Source of the DNA: Confluentibacter sediminis
GTDB lineage: Bacteria; Bacteroidota; Bacteroidia; Flavobacteriales; Flavobacteriaceae
Reading direction: 5' to 3'
NCBI RefSeq assembly: GCF_003258355.1
Contig: NZ_QKPO01000017.1
Coordinates: 1 to 64,000 of the forward strand
DNA: 64,000 bases
Within the stretch, counting starts at the first letter, position 1, and each line of letters begins with the position of its first letter. Of this stretch, positions 9,378 to 19,304 are shown one piece after another. Position numbers and translations under genes: made by a program. The notes below the pieces were generated by a model that did not search any database, was not told where the DNA came from, and worked only from the letters and a program-made list of their open reading frames with translations.

Positions 9378-11705
9378 ATGAAAACAATATTTCAAATTGC
9401 CAGAATGGAGCTTCAAAAAATGTTTTACTCACCTATAGCATGGTTAGTGCTCATTATATTTGGAGTTCAGGCTGGTTTATATTTTGCAAACGGGATAGAG
9501 GAATTGGTTCGAACAATTGCATTAGGAGGAGAAGTTGGAGATTTAACCAATAGTTTATTTAGTGCTAAACGTGGATTTTTTAACACGTCCTTGTCAAACA
9601 TATATTTATATCTTCCTTTGGTTACCATGGGATTGTTGAGTCATGAGTTTAATTCTGGTTCAATAAAACTATTATACGCATCACCTGTATCAAATACACA
9701 AATTGTGTTAGGTAAATTTCTTTCCATGATGATATTTTCCCTGGCATTAACTCTCATCATGTTTTTGCAAGTAGTATATGGAGCTTTTGTTATAAAAGAC
9801 TTTGATTTTGGATTGATATATACTTCTTTATTGGGTTTCTATTTAGTGTTATGTACTTACTCTGCAATAGGGTTGTTTATGTCATCACTTACCTCATATC
9901 AAGTTGTAGCCGCTATAGGCACTTTTGCTGTCTTCTTTGTTTTGAGTTATTCTGGTAGAATGTGGCAGGATATTGATTTTGTTAGAGACATCACTTTTTG
10001 GCTTTCCATTAATGGTAGAGCCGAAAATATTATAAAAGGGTTAATTTGTAGTGAAGACATTTTGTATTTTATTTTAGTAACTGGGTTATTTTTAGTATTC
10101 ACCATATTTAGATTTAAAGGAATTAGAGAAAACAAATCTAAATTAACTGGGTTTTTAAGATATTCAGTGGCCTTTATTTTAGTTGCTCTTTTAGGTTACT
10201 TAAGTATGAGACCTTCTTTAATGGGGTATTACGACGCAACTCGAACTCAGGTAAATACACTCACCTTAAATAGCCAAAAAATCATGTCTGAAATAAAAGG
10301 GAAGGTGAACGTCACCACCTATGTAAATTTGTTTGGAAATTATTTTGGCTATGGTGCCCCTAGCACGAAAAATTATGATTTAGAACATTTCGCTCCTTAC
10401 TTAAGATTCCATCCTAATATGGAATTTGAATATAAATATTATTATGCTATTCCTGAAGGCCGTGCCTTAAAAGACTTTAACAGTACTTATAAAGGCCTTA
10501 CTCTTGAGGAAGCTGTAAATAAAATAACGATAAGTTATGGTGTTGATAAAAATATTTTTAAACCAGCCTCCTATTATAGTGATGAGATAGATTTAAAATC
10601 GGAATTAAATAGATTTGTAAGAAAAATTAAGTTAGAAGACGGTACATCAGTTCATTTAAGACTGTATGATGATGTTGGTGTACATCCATTTGAATCCAGA
10701 ATGTCTGCGGCATTTAAAAAATTAGTCGTGAAATTACCTCAAGTAGGTTTTGTTACCGGTCATGAAGAGCGCAGTATAAACGATCTTGGAGCCCGTGGTT
10801 ATCATAAATTAACTATGGAAAAGCCATTTCGCTATTCATTGTTAAACAATGGCTTTGATTTTACAGAATGTTCGCTATCCAAACCAATAGATAAGAATAT
10901 AGACATTCTTACCATTGCCGATTCTAAAACAGTTTTTTCTGATGAAGAACTCAAAAACCTAAATGAGTATGTAGATAGAGGAGGTAATTTGCTTATAGTT
11001 TGTGATTTAAATAGGCAGGATATAATGAACCCTTTAGTAAAACAAATTGGAATTGAATTTATGAAAGGACAAATTGTTGAGAAAAACAAAGGATATGACT
11101 TGGATTTGATAACAAGCGAATTAACCAAAGAAAGTAACAATCTCTCATATCATTTTGAGGACATGAAAAAAGGTGAACAAGTAGTCTCTATGCCAGGAGC
11201 AGTAGGTATTTCTTATAAGGAGAACAGCAACTTTACATACACTCCTATTTTGCATTCAGATCTTATAGTCAACCCTGTAACTGATTCAATAGGCTCATGG
11301 AACGAACTAGAAACTACTAATTTTGTTGACAGCATTCCACAATACAATGTAGAAAAAGGCGATATTAAAGGTCCGCTAACAACAGGGTTGGCCCTCAATA
11401 GAAAAGTGGAAAATAAGGAGCAACGAATTATGGTTTTAGGAGATGCGGATTTTTTAAGCAATGACGAACTCTCAAGAAGAAGGAACGAAATAGCTGCCAG
11501 AAACTTTAACATGGCAACCGGTATTTTTCATTGGCTTTCGAATAATGAAATCCCTATAGATGCACGTCGCGCAACACCTCCGGATACTGAAATTTCCACT
11601 CAAATAGATGACATTTCATTTATTAACATAGTGTTTAAAATAATTATTCCAATAATTCTAGCTATTGGTTTTTTACTAATCTGGCTACGTAGAAAAGGTA
11701 GATAA
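9378..11705 (+). CDS. ABC-2 permease fused to GldG-like auxiliary domain
   Basis: Inner-membrane protein combining two parts that are separate GldF and GldG genes in gliding bacteria. Residues 1-270 hold about six to seven membrane segments of an ABC-2 permease (for example SPIAWLVLIIFGVQAGLYFA, and the segments around 110-180). After FLRYSVAFILVALLGYLSMR comes a long soluble region with the ABC auxiliary (GldG/IFT52-like) features VGFVTGHEERS and LKNLNEYVDRGGNLLIVCDL. A final membrane segment (FKIIIPIILAIGFLLIWLRR) closes the protein. It pairs with the ATPase upstream. Function could be export or envelope remodelling; a true gliding role is not shown. Confidence 0.88.
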   Translation: MKTIFQIARMELQKMFYSPIAWLVLIIFGVQAGLYFANGIEELVRTIALGGEVGDLTNSLFSAKRGFFNTSLSNIYLYLPLVTMGLLSHEFNSGSIKLLYASPVSNTQIVLGKFLSMMIFSLALTLIMFLQVVYGAFVIKDFDFGLIYTSLLGFYLVLCTYSAIGLFMSSLTSYQVVAAIGTFAVFFVLSYSGRMWQDIDFVRDITFWLSINGRAENIIKGLICSEDILYFILVTGLFLVFTIFRFKGIRENKSKLTGFLRYSVAFILVALLGYLSMRPSLMGYYDATRTQVNTLTLNSQKIMSEIKGKVNVTTYVNLFGNYFGYGAPSTKNYDLEHFAPYLRFHPNMEFEYKYYYAIPEGRALKDFNSTYKGLTLEEAVNKITISYGVDKNIFKPASYYSDEIDLKSELNRFVRKIKLEDGTSVHLRLYDDVGVHPFESRMSAAFKKLVVKLPQVGFVTGHEERSINDLGARGYHKLTMEKPFRYSLLNNGFDFTECSLSKPIDKNIDILTIADSKTVFSDEELKNLNEYVDRGGNLLIVCDLNRQDIMNPLVKQIGIEFMKGQIVEKNKGYDLDLITSELTKESNNLSYHFEDMKKGEQVVSMPGAVGISYKENSNFTYTPILHSDLIVNPVTDSIGSWNELETTNFVDSIPQYNVEKGDIKGPLTTGLALNRKVENKEQRIMVLGDADFLSNDELSRRRNEIAARNFNMATGIFHWLSNNEIPIDARRATPPDTEISTQIDDISFINIVFKIIIPIILAIGFLLIWLRRKGR

Positions 11706-11769
11706 TATAATTAAAAAACTGTAAACACATACCTGTATTTTTTTTATTAAAGTATTCAAAACAGCATAC

Positions 11770-13095
11770 ATGGCATTTAAAGTAGACAACCAAACCATAA
11801 GTGATTTAAAAATTATTGGCAACAATAAAGGCAATGATATTTATGGTTTATTTAATAAAACTAATACAAGAGGTGGTGCAGAAATCCTAAAGGATATGTT
11901 TAAGTATCCTTCTTCAAAAGAAGAGGAAATCATGCATAGGGTAAATATAATTCAGTTTTTTAAAGAAGAAAAGATTGAGTTCCCATTTAACAATGCCATT
12001 TTTGATACGATTGAATTTTATTTAAGCAATACCGATGAACGCACACGACTCACCCATCATCAAGATAATGTAAAGCGTAGGTTTGAAAGCATTATTGGAT
12101 CAGATACAGCATATCAACAAATCAATAAAGGCGTTTTAGATACGTTACACTTTTTGGTCGATTTAAGCCATTTTGTTTTAGTAATAGAAAACAAAGCTTT
12201 AAAAAATAATGTTCTGAAAGATGTAAACAAGGTTAAAGAAATTCTAGATTCGTCAGAATTAACTTTTATAAAGCATATAAATAGCGTTGGTAAACTTTCA
12301 TATGATAAAACAGTTGCGTACGACCAATTATTCCGTTTTACCATTAAAGAAAACATTTTAAAATTACTTCATTATGCTTATGAAATAGATGTTTTCATCA
12401 CTGTGGCCAAAGTGTCTGAAAAATTAAATTTTGCCTTTGCAGAAATAAACAAAAACGACAGGAATGTTATTGAGATGCAAGGTGTATTCCATCCATTGGT
12501 GCCTAATGCTGTGTCCAATGATATTACTATTGATGAAAACAACAATATGATTTTCTTGACAGGAGCCAATATGGCCGGTAAATCCACCTTTATGAAAACC
12601 TTTAGTATTGCTGTTTATTTGGCACACATGGGCTTTCCTGTACCAGCTGACAGCATGCGTTTTAATATCCAAAATGGCATGTTCACCACCATTAATCTTG
12701 CAGATGATTTAAACATGGGTTTTAGTCATTTTTATGCGGAAGTTTCCAGAGTAAAAAAAGTAGCTGAAGCTGTAAATACCAATGACCGTTTAATTGTTGT
12801 TTTTGATGAACTCTTTAGAGGGACCAATGTGAAAGATGCTTATGAAGCTACCGTGGCCGTTGTATCAGCATTTGCTACTAAACGAAAATGCACCTTTATA
12901 ATCTCTACCCATATTGTTGAAGCGGGAGAAGATTTGAAAAAATTAAGAGACAATATCAAGTTTTTATACCTGCCTACCATAATGAAAGATAAGACTCCTC
13001 AGTACACCTATACTATTAAAGAAGGTATAACAGAAGATCGTCATGGAATGATCATTATTCAGAATGAAAAGATTTTGGACATTTTAAAAAATTAA
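11770..13095 (+). CDS. Short MutS-family ATPase, first of a pair
   Basis: A MutS-related ATPase of only 441 aa, about half the length of true MutS. It lacks the N-terminal mismatch-reading and connector domains, keeping a helical core/lever-like part and the C-terminal ATPase. Walker A is GANMAGKST at about 265-273. Walker B is VVFDELFRGTN at about 341-351, and the conserved STH motif follows at IISTHIVEAGE. The next gene is a paralogue that starts 3 bases downstream, which suggests a heterodimer like other MutS family pairs (inference). Mismatch repair is unlikely without domain I; the role in this operon is unknown. Confidence 0.87.
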   Translation: MAFKVDNQTISDLKIIGNNKGNDIYGLFNKTNTRGGAEILKDMFKYPSSKEEEIMHRVNIIQFFKEEKIEFPFNNAIFDTIEFYLSNTDERTRLTHHQDNVKRRFESIIGSDTAYQQINKGVLDTLHFLVDLSHFVLVIENKALKNNVLKDVNKVKEILDSSELTFIKHINSVGKLSYDKTVAYDQLFRFTIKENILKLLHYAYEIDVFITVAKVSEKLNFAFAEINKNDRNVIEMQGVFHPLVPNAVSNDITIDENNNMIFLTGANMAGKSTFMKTFSIAVYLAHMGFPVPADSMRFNIQNGMFTTINLADDLNMGFSHFYAEVSRVKKVAEAVNTNDRLIVVFDELFRGTNVKDAYEATVAVVSAFATKRKCTFIISTHIVEAGEDLKKLRDNIKFLYLPTIMKDKTPQYTYTIKEGITEDRHGMIIIQNEKILDILKN

Positions 13096-13098
13096 AAA

Positions 13099-14436
13099 AT
13101 GGAGTTTGTAACCGATAAACAAACATTGGATGATTTAAACATCCTAGGGCGTTATAAAAGTAATTCTATCTTCAGCCTATTTAACCAAACTATAACTATT
13201 GGAGGTGGCCGATTATTGGAAAGCATGTTTCAACAACCTTTAACCGATGCGGAAGCCATTAATGAACGCAGCAAAATATTTTCATTTTTTGAAACACTAA
13301 ATGTGTGTTTGCCTTTTGATAAAGAACAATTTGAAATTATAGAGAACTATCTACGTAGTCCTGAATCTAAAAATAAAATAGTTGCAGGTTTTAATAGCAC
13401 CAAAAGGAAACTATTGCATTTTATAACTCATGATAAAGAATATGAGTTATTACGGGAAGGTTTAGAAGAAACAATCCTATTTTTCTCTAAGCTAAAACCC
13501 TGGATAAATACCATTAAAAAAGCATCTAATAATTCTCCATACTACAATAAAGCAAAAAAGATTGCTGACTTTTTGAGCAATAAACATTTTGATCTGATAT
13601 TGGAACAATCTATGCTCCCTTCTTTTCCTTTAACGTTTCAAAATATATTAAAGTTCGATTACATCTTTCGAGGGTTGTTTCATAATGACATAGAAGGCTT
13701 ATTAAAAGAACTATATGAATTAGATGTATATATAGCTGTTTCAGATGTATCAATAAAAAAAGACTTTAGTTACGCAAAAGCTCTAGATAAAAAAGAGGAA
13801 TTTATTGATATAAAAGGTATGTATCATCCGTGTTTATCGGGAGCAGTTAAAAACGATGTGCACATCAGTAAAAAGCAAAATGTTTTCTTTTTAACAGGTG
13901 CAAATATGGCTGGTAAATCTACGCTTATGAAATCTTTTGGTGTGGCTGTTTATTTAGCACATATGGGGTTTCCGGTAGCTGCAAGTGACATGACATTTTC
14001 AATTCACGAGGGGATTTATACTTCTATCAATGTTCCAGATAATTTAGAAAAAGGATATAGTCACTTTTATGCTGAGGTATTACGTGTAAAACGTGTGGCC
14101 GAAGAAGTCGCCACCAACAAACAGCTAGTAGTCATTTTTGATGAACTATTTAAAGGAACCAATGTAAAAGATGCTTCCGATGGAACCATGGCTATTGTAG
14201 ATGCGTTTTCCAAAAGAAACGGAACGTTTATTATTTCAACGCATATTATGGAAGCTGGAGAAGCTCTTAGAAAAACGAACAATAAATTATTCTTTAAATA
14301 TCTGCCCACTATAGTAAAAGGAAATGTACCAACCTATACCTATACGTTACAAGAGGGGATAACAGATGATCGCCAAGGTATGATGATTATCCAAAATGAA
14401 AACATACTGGATATTATCCATGGGAATATTAACTAA
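13099..14436 (+). CDS. Short MutS-family ATPase, second of a pair
   Basis: Paralogue of the gene just upstream, 445 aa, with the same layout and many identical stretches around the ATPase site. Walker A is GANMAGKST at about 266-274, Walker B is VIFDELFKGTN near 343, and FIISTHIMEAGEAL follows. Both copies share the start pattern D.KQT..DL.ILG.YK..SIF.LFN. The N-terminal mismatch-recognition domain is missing here too. The two Walker sites are intact in both copies, so neither looks like a dead subunit. The following M16 gene starts 34 bases after its stop if the ATG at 14471 is used. Confidence 0.87.
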   Translation: MEFVTDKQTLDDLNILGRYKSNSIFSLFNQTITIGGGRLLESMFQQPLTDAEAINERSKIFSFFETLNVCLPFDKEQFEIIENYLRSPESKNKIVAGFNSTKRKLLHFITHDKEYELLREGLEETILFFSKLKPWINTIKKASNNSPYYNKAKKIADFLSNKHFDLILEQSMLPSFPLTFQNILKFDYIFRGLFHNDIEGLLKELYELDVYIAVSDVSIKKDFSYAKALDKKEEFIDIKGMYHPCLSGAVKNDVHISKKQNVFFLTGANMAGKSTLMKSFGVAVYLAHMGFPVAASDMTFSIHEGIYTSINVPDNLEKGYSHFYAEVLRVKRVAEEVATNKQLVVIFDELFKGTNVKDASDGTMAIVDAFSKRNGTFIISTHIMEAGEALRKTNNKLFFKYLPTIVKGNVPTYTYTLQEGITDDRQGMMIIQNENILDIIHGNIN

Positions 14437-14470
14437 AGAATTGAATTTTAACAAAAAAACAAGAACTATC

Positions 14471-17284
14471 ATGAAGCATATTTTAAACTTTACAATGCTA
14501 TTAGTCTTGGGACTCGGTCAAAAAGGACAGTCACAATCACTGAACTATAACAATCAGTTGCCAGAAGATAACTCTATAACAAAAGGAGTGTTGCCCAATG
14601 GTATGACCTATTACATAAAAAGCACTGATGTCGTTAAGGATGCAGCTAGTTATTACATCATACAAAATGTAGGGTCTATTTTAGAGAATGATGACCAGCA
14701 AGGATTGGCACATTTTTTAGAACACATGGCATTTAACGGAACTAAAAATTTCCCTGGTAAAGGTATTTTGAACACACTCCAAAAACACGGGGCAGTATTT
14801 GGAAAGGACATTAATGCTTATACCAGTTTTGATGAAACCGTTTACAACTTAAGTAATATTCCAACCAAGGATGGATTGGTGGACACTTGCCTAACGGTTT
14901 TAAAGGATTGGTCTAATTATTTATTGTTAACCGATGAAGAGATTGATGCGGAGCGTGGTGTGATTAAAGAAGAGTGGCGTACCCGTCAAAATGGTCAAAT
15001 GCGTTTAAATAAAAAATCATTGCCAATCGCCTACAACCATTCAAAGTATGCCGATCGCTTGCCAATTGGGTTGATGTCCATAGTAGAAAATTTTGAATAC
15101 AAGGCCCTTCGCGATTTTTATCATGATTGGTATAGAACCGATTTACAGGCCATAGCTGTAATAGGGGATGTCAATGTAGACGAAGTTGAAAAGAAAATAA
15201 TAGAAAAATTCTCGGAAATTCCAGCTGTTGAAAACCCAAGGGAACGTTTTGTTGTGGATATTCCAGAGAATGATGGAATGCTTTTTAATTTGGGAATGGA
15301 TCCTGAGGTTTCATCTGCGTCTATTAGTTTTGGTATCCGTCATAAAAAATCTGTAGAGTCAAATACAATAGCAGATTTAAAACAACAATTGCTGGAATCC
15401 ATGACTATAAATATGTTGTCGGCAAGAATCTCAGAAGTGTCACAAAAGCCAGAAGCCACTTTTTTAGGAGCAGGGGTAACTTATGGTTCTATGTCTAGAA
15501 CTTCAAATGTTTTTGGCATGTCTGTTTACCCTAAGGAAAATAAACAAAAGGAAGCATATAAAGACGTTTTGACCGAAGTTGTTAGAGCCGTAAAATTTGG
15601 ATATACCCAACCCGAAATCGATAGAATGTTAGCACAGATAAAAAGTGCTTATGAAAATCAAATCGCTAAAAAAGATGATATAAGCCACAGTAGCATAGAA
15701 CGGTCCATTCAAAGTAATTATTTAGAAAATAAATCTATTACCGATGTAGAAAAAGAATATGACATAGTTAAACGGTTACTTTCTGGGATTACATCGGGTG
15801 AACTGCATCAAACCATTAAAGAGCTGTACGCAAAAAAGAATAGATATTTAAACGTAACAGGTGTAGAAAAGCAAGATAACTTAACAGAAGGGCAGGCACA
15901 CCAAATCATTTCCGAAGTAGAAAGCGATACGAGTTTAAAACCATATTCAGAAGATTTAAAAGGAAAAACTTTGGTGTCTGGGATAACTATTAAAGATGGA
16001 ATAATTTCAGAGGGAATAACGGATGCAGCGTTAGGCTCTACCTCATTTGTATTAAGCAATGGCGTAAAAGTACACTATAAATTTGTTGATAAAGATAAAG
16101 ATAGGGTGTCTTTATATGCAGCAAGTTACGGTGGGAAATCACTTCTAAGTGATGAAGATTTGCCTTCTGCCGATTTATTGGAGAATTTAATATCTATGTC
16201 TGGGCTGGGTGATTTTTCTGCAACAGATTTAAGGAAAATATTAGCGGGAAAAACCGCTAATGTTGGGATTGAGTTAGGCGATATTTCAGAGAGCCTTTCG
16301 GGTACTTCAAATAGAAAAGATGTAGAAACTATGTTACAAATGGTGCATTTGTATTTTGTAAAACCCCGTTTTGATAAGCAAGCTTTTCAGGTCTTAAATA
16401 GTAATATCAGTAACTATATAGCACGGAGAAGTCAAAATATAAACGAAAAAATGAAGGATAGCCTAACAATTACGCTATATGGCAAGAATAACCCTAAAAG
16501 GTTGCTGTTCAATCAAGATTTTGCAGATAAAATTTCGTTTGAAAACATCGAAAGGATTTACAAGGAACGTTTTTCAGATGCATCAGATTTTGAGTTTTTT
16601 ATTGTGGGAGATGTAGAAGCAGAACAATTAAAACCGCTTTTAGGAAAATATTTAGCAAGCATACCTACAAATAATACTCAAGAAAAATTTAAAGATAATG
16701 AACCTGAATGGGTTTCAAAAAATATAGATAAGGATATTTATATTGAAATGGAAGACCCCAAAGCTTCTGTAAATATTTCCTATAAAAAAGAAATACCATA
16801 TTCAATAGAAAACAGTATTTATACTAGTGCATTGGGAGATATTTTACAATTGCGAGTCACAGAAACTGTTAGGGAAGAAGCTGGAGGAGCCTATAGCCCA
16901 AGAGCATCAGCAAGCTTATCGCGTAAACCAAAACCAATGGCTTATATTAATTTTAGTTTTGACTGTAACCCGGATTTAGCAGATAAATTAACAGAGACAG
17001 TCAATAACGAACTACAAAAGATAGTTGATGGAAATATAAAGGAAGAAGACTTAAATAAAGTGCGAATTAATTTTCTTAAAGAACGCGAGCAGTTCAAAAA
17101 TAGAAATAGTTATGAGATGCAACTACTCACTAATTTTTTCAGAAACGATTATAATATGGATAAACCAGAAAATTTCGAAAATATTGTAAACAACATAACC
17201 ATACAAAACATTCAAGGCCTGGCAGCCGATATTTTAAATGGAGCCATGAACTATGAAATTGTATTTAAACCTTTAAAACAATAA
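14471..17284 (+). CDS. M16-family zinc metallopeptidase
   Basis: Secreted or periplasmic insulinase/pitrilysin-type peptidase of about 937 aa. The inverted zinc motif HFLEH is at residues 81-85 with the third ligand Glu161 in DAERGVIKEEW, so the N-terminal M16 half is active-looking. The C-terminal inactive M16 half includes YSPRASA near the end (RETVREEAGGAYSP). The ATG at 14471 gives a clean signal peptide (MKHILNFTMLLVLGLG, then GQSQS); the longer in-frame start at 14396 overlaps mutS and lacks a signal-like start. It is very similar to the M16 gene at 30481 over its full length. It probably degrades peptides brought in by the upstream SusCD pair (inference). Confidence 0.92.
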   Translation: MKHILNFTMLLVLGLGQKGQSQSLNYNNQLPEDNSITKGVLPNGMTYYIKSTDVVKDAASYYIIQNVGSILENDDQQGLAHFLEHMAFNGTKNFPGKGILNTLQKHGAVFGKDINAYTSFDETVYNLSNIPTKDGLVDTCLTVLKDWSNYLLLTDEEIDAERGVIKEEWRTRQNGQMRLNKKSLPIAYNHSKYADRLPIGLMSIVENFEYKALRDFYHDWYRTDLQAIAVIGDVNVDEVEKKIIEKFSEIPAVENPRERFVVDIPENDGMLFNLGMDPEVSSASISFGIRHKKSVESNTIADLKQQLLESMTINMLSARISEVSQKPEATFLGAGVTYGSMSRTSNVFGMSVYPKENKQKEAYKDVLTEVVRAVKFGYTQPEIDRMLAQIKSAYENQIAKKDDISHSSIERSIQSNYLENKSITDVEKEYDIVKRLLSGITSGELHQTIKELYAKKNRYLNVTGVEKQDNLTEGQAHQIISEVESDTSLKPYSEDLKGKTLVSGITIKDGIISEGITDAALGSTSFVLSNGVKVHYKFVDKDKDRVSLYAASYGGKSLLSDEDLPSADLLENLISMSGLGDFSATDLRKILAGKTANVGIELGDISESLSGTSNRKDVETMLQMVHLYFVKPRFDKQAFQVLNSNISNYIARRSQNINEKMKDSLTITLYGKNNPKRLLFNQDFADKISFENIERIYKERFSDASDFEFFIVGDVEAEQLKPLLGKYLASIPTNNTQEKFKDNEPEWVSKNIDKDIYIEMEDPKASVNISYKKEIPYSIENSIYTSALGDILQLRVTETVREEAGGAYSPRASASLSRKPKPMAYINFSFDCNPDLADKLTETVNNELQKIVDGNIKEEDLNKVRINFLKEREQFKNRNSYEMQLLTNFFRNDYNMDKPENFENIVNNITIQNIQGLAADILNGAMNYEIVFKPLKQ

Positions 17285-17851
17285 AAATGTAGTATTAAAG
17301 AAGGGAAATGGAAAGTTAGTATTTTCTTTTGATTTAATTAAGTCTGGATATTCCCTATATAGTTGTTCGATATAATCAAAATGTGCTATAAAATAACATA
17401 CTGCTAAAACTTTCTTCATGTTATTTTTTTTGAATTAGTCATTCAAGTATTGAGCATTATTTTGAGTTTAGTGCACGACATCCTTGGTAGTGAATTGGGT
17501 GTCGTGCTTTTTTTATAAATCAAAGAGAAAATTTCAATATTTGGTAATGATTTAAATTAATGGGTGGTACTTTTAAAAACCATAAAGTATTCAACTTTAA
17601 GTGTTAGTAGAAAAAATAAAATGGAGGTAGGTTTCTAGGGATGCTTGTTTAGGACTAAAACCTTTGATAAATGTTCAGATGGAAACATAATGGTGCAGAT
17701 TAATCGGCAAACCTACTTTTGAACCTAAAAGTATGGGTAACTGTATCGTTTTTATCTCCAAATAAAATGCATTATCGCCCTTAGTGCATTTAGAAAAAGT
17801 TGTGCATACTGCAAAATAGAAGTACATTGTAGTAACCACAAAACAATATAA
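17285..17851. other. Intergenic stretch with one strong terminator
   Basis: 567 bases without a supported gene, between the M16 gene and the IS982 remnant. It contains the terminator at 17473-17514. The part from 17520 to 17851 shows no gene and may include the left end of the IS remnant, but I could not identify an inverted repeat. Confidence 0.6.
17473..17514 (+). terminator. Rho-independent terminator after first module
   Basis: GCACGACATCC pairs with GGGTGTCGTGC (one G-T pair) around a 16-17-base loop and is followed by seven or more T. It closes the first FecIR-SusCD-ABC-MutS-M16 module about 190 bases after the M16 stop. Confidence 0.85.
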
Positions 17852-18503
17852 ATGAGCGACTTTGAGGCAAATTACGAGAAAATTTTGGAAGTATTAAATG
17901 AAGTCGAACCAAAATCTAATTTTTGGCATCCAATCCGATTGCCCAAATTGACCGACAAAGAGCTAATATCCATAAGCTTAACATCAGAATATATGAGGAT
18001 TGACAGAGAGTACCAACTTTTCAGGACACTTCCTTATATACTGTTGTCAAGGATAAAACGTAGCATTTACAATCGAAGAAGACGAAAATTCTTGCCGTTT
18101 ATAGAACGGATAAGAGAAAGATTATCGGATAGGTTTAATGAATTTGAAGATTGTTTTATTGTGGATAGTTTGCAAGCTCTCCAGAAGCTCACGTTCAAAA
18201 ATATGTAAGGAAAATTCTAGGGTCATTTCCGACCAAGGCTACTGCGCTTGACAATCATCCAGATATTATGGCTATAAATTAGATGGCGTATGTTCTGTTA
18301 GGGGTATTTTTAAAGGCTTGGACATTAGTCTAGCTTCCGTTCATGATATTAATTATTTAAAGGACATCCAACAGCAGCTTAAGGATTGTACCATAATTGG
18401 GGCTAGAGGCTATTTATCAAGTGAATATCAACTTAACCTATTTGAAAAAGCAATATTAGACATAATTATTAATCAAAGTTATAAAATGCACAATGTATCT
18501 TAA
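17852..18503 (+). pseudogene. Broken IS982-family transposase
   Basis: The first part (17852-18208, 118 aa) matches the IS982 transposase N-terminus as I know it: LPKLTDKELISISLTSEYM, then RIKRSIYNRRRRKFLPFIER and FNEFEDCFIVDS. The frame is lost near 18180. The DDE region continues in other frames (GYKLDGVCSVRGIFKGLDISLASVHD, then IIGARGYLSSEYQ) up to about 18500. The transposase is not functional. It sits exactly between the two FecIR-SusCD-M16 modules. Confidence 0.82.
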
Positions 18504-18648
18504 AAATTAAGCAAGCAATTATTTGGCTTTCAGATTTCGTTACTTCCATTTGAGCACCTTTTAACCAAACATACTCATCTTGTTTACAGGAAGAAAATAA
18601 AATAATAACTTAATTCATATATTTACTGCTTAATTTGTTGGTAAAACA

Positions 18649-19218
18649 ATGTCCTTAAGCTCTCAAAAGTTAATAATTAATATTAAGAATGGAGATTCTA
18701 ATGCATATAAAGAGTTATTCGATGCTTTTTATGAGAGTCTTTATGCTTTTTCTTTTAATTATGTTAAGGATACATATGTTGCAGAAGAGATTACTGAAAA
18801 TGTCATGTTAACTATTTGGGAGAAACGAGATAATTTAGATCCAGATAAAAGCATTAAGTCTTATTTGTATACATCGGTACGTAATGCTTCGTTTGATTAT
18901 TTAAAGAAAAAAAATAAAATGATTCCTTTAGATATCGATTTGCATGATACTTCTTTTAGTTATGAGCAGCAAATTATAAAAGAAGAGACACATAAATTAT
19001 TAATACAAGCCCTTAATTCGTTACCAAATAAATGCAAGCAAGTGTTTGAGATGTGTTGTATAGAGGGCCTTAAATATAAAGAGGTTGCTGAAAGACTTCA
19101 AATAAGTGTTAATACCGTTAAATCCCAACGATCTAGAGCGATAGAATTGTTGAAAGAGGATTTAAAAAATTCTCAGCACTTTATCTTTTTTGTTGATTTA
19201 TTTCTAACAAAAAGATAA
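18649..19218 (+). CDS. ECF RNA polymerase sigma factor, FecI-like
   Basis: ECF sigma factor, 189 aa, paralogous to the one at 1029. Region 2 is GDSNAYKELFDAFYESLYAF followed by AEEITENVMLTIWEKRD, and region 4 is ALNSLPNKCKQVFEMCCIEG followed by the helix-turn-helix AERLQISVNTVKSQRSRAIE. It is followed by fecR after 86 bases (using the 19305 start) and then an STN-type susC. It should activate its own SusCD operon when signalled through FecR. Confidence 0.93.
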   Translation: MSLSSQKLIINIKNGDSNAYKELFDAFYESLYAFSFNYVKDTYVAEEITENVMLTIWEKRDNLDPDKSIKSYLYTSVRNASFDYLKKKNKMIPLDIDLHDTSFSYEQQIIKEETHKLLIQALNSLPNKCKQVFEMCCIEGLKYKEVAERLQISVNTVKSQRSRAIELLKEDLKNSQHFIFFVDLFLTKR

Positions 19219-19304
19219 TAATCAAATAATTTTTACACCCATTTTATCCTTTTATCAGTATTATATGTAAACACCTCGTTAAGGAGTTGTTAACTGATAA
19301 AGTT

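Noticed and set aside
14396-14470. Extended N-terminus for the first M16 peptidase
   Set aside because: It overlaps the end of the mutS-like gene and would bury the signal peptide; the ATG at 14471 fits better.
17273-17419. Minus-strand open frame of 48 codons starting MKKVLAVCYFIAHFDYIEQL
   Set aside because: It overlaps the end of the M16 gene, has no recognisable family and no supporting context; it may be a gene relic but cannot be supported.
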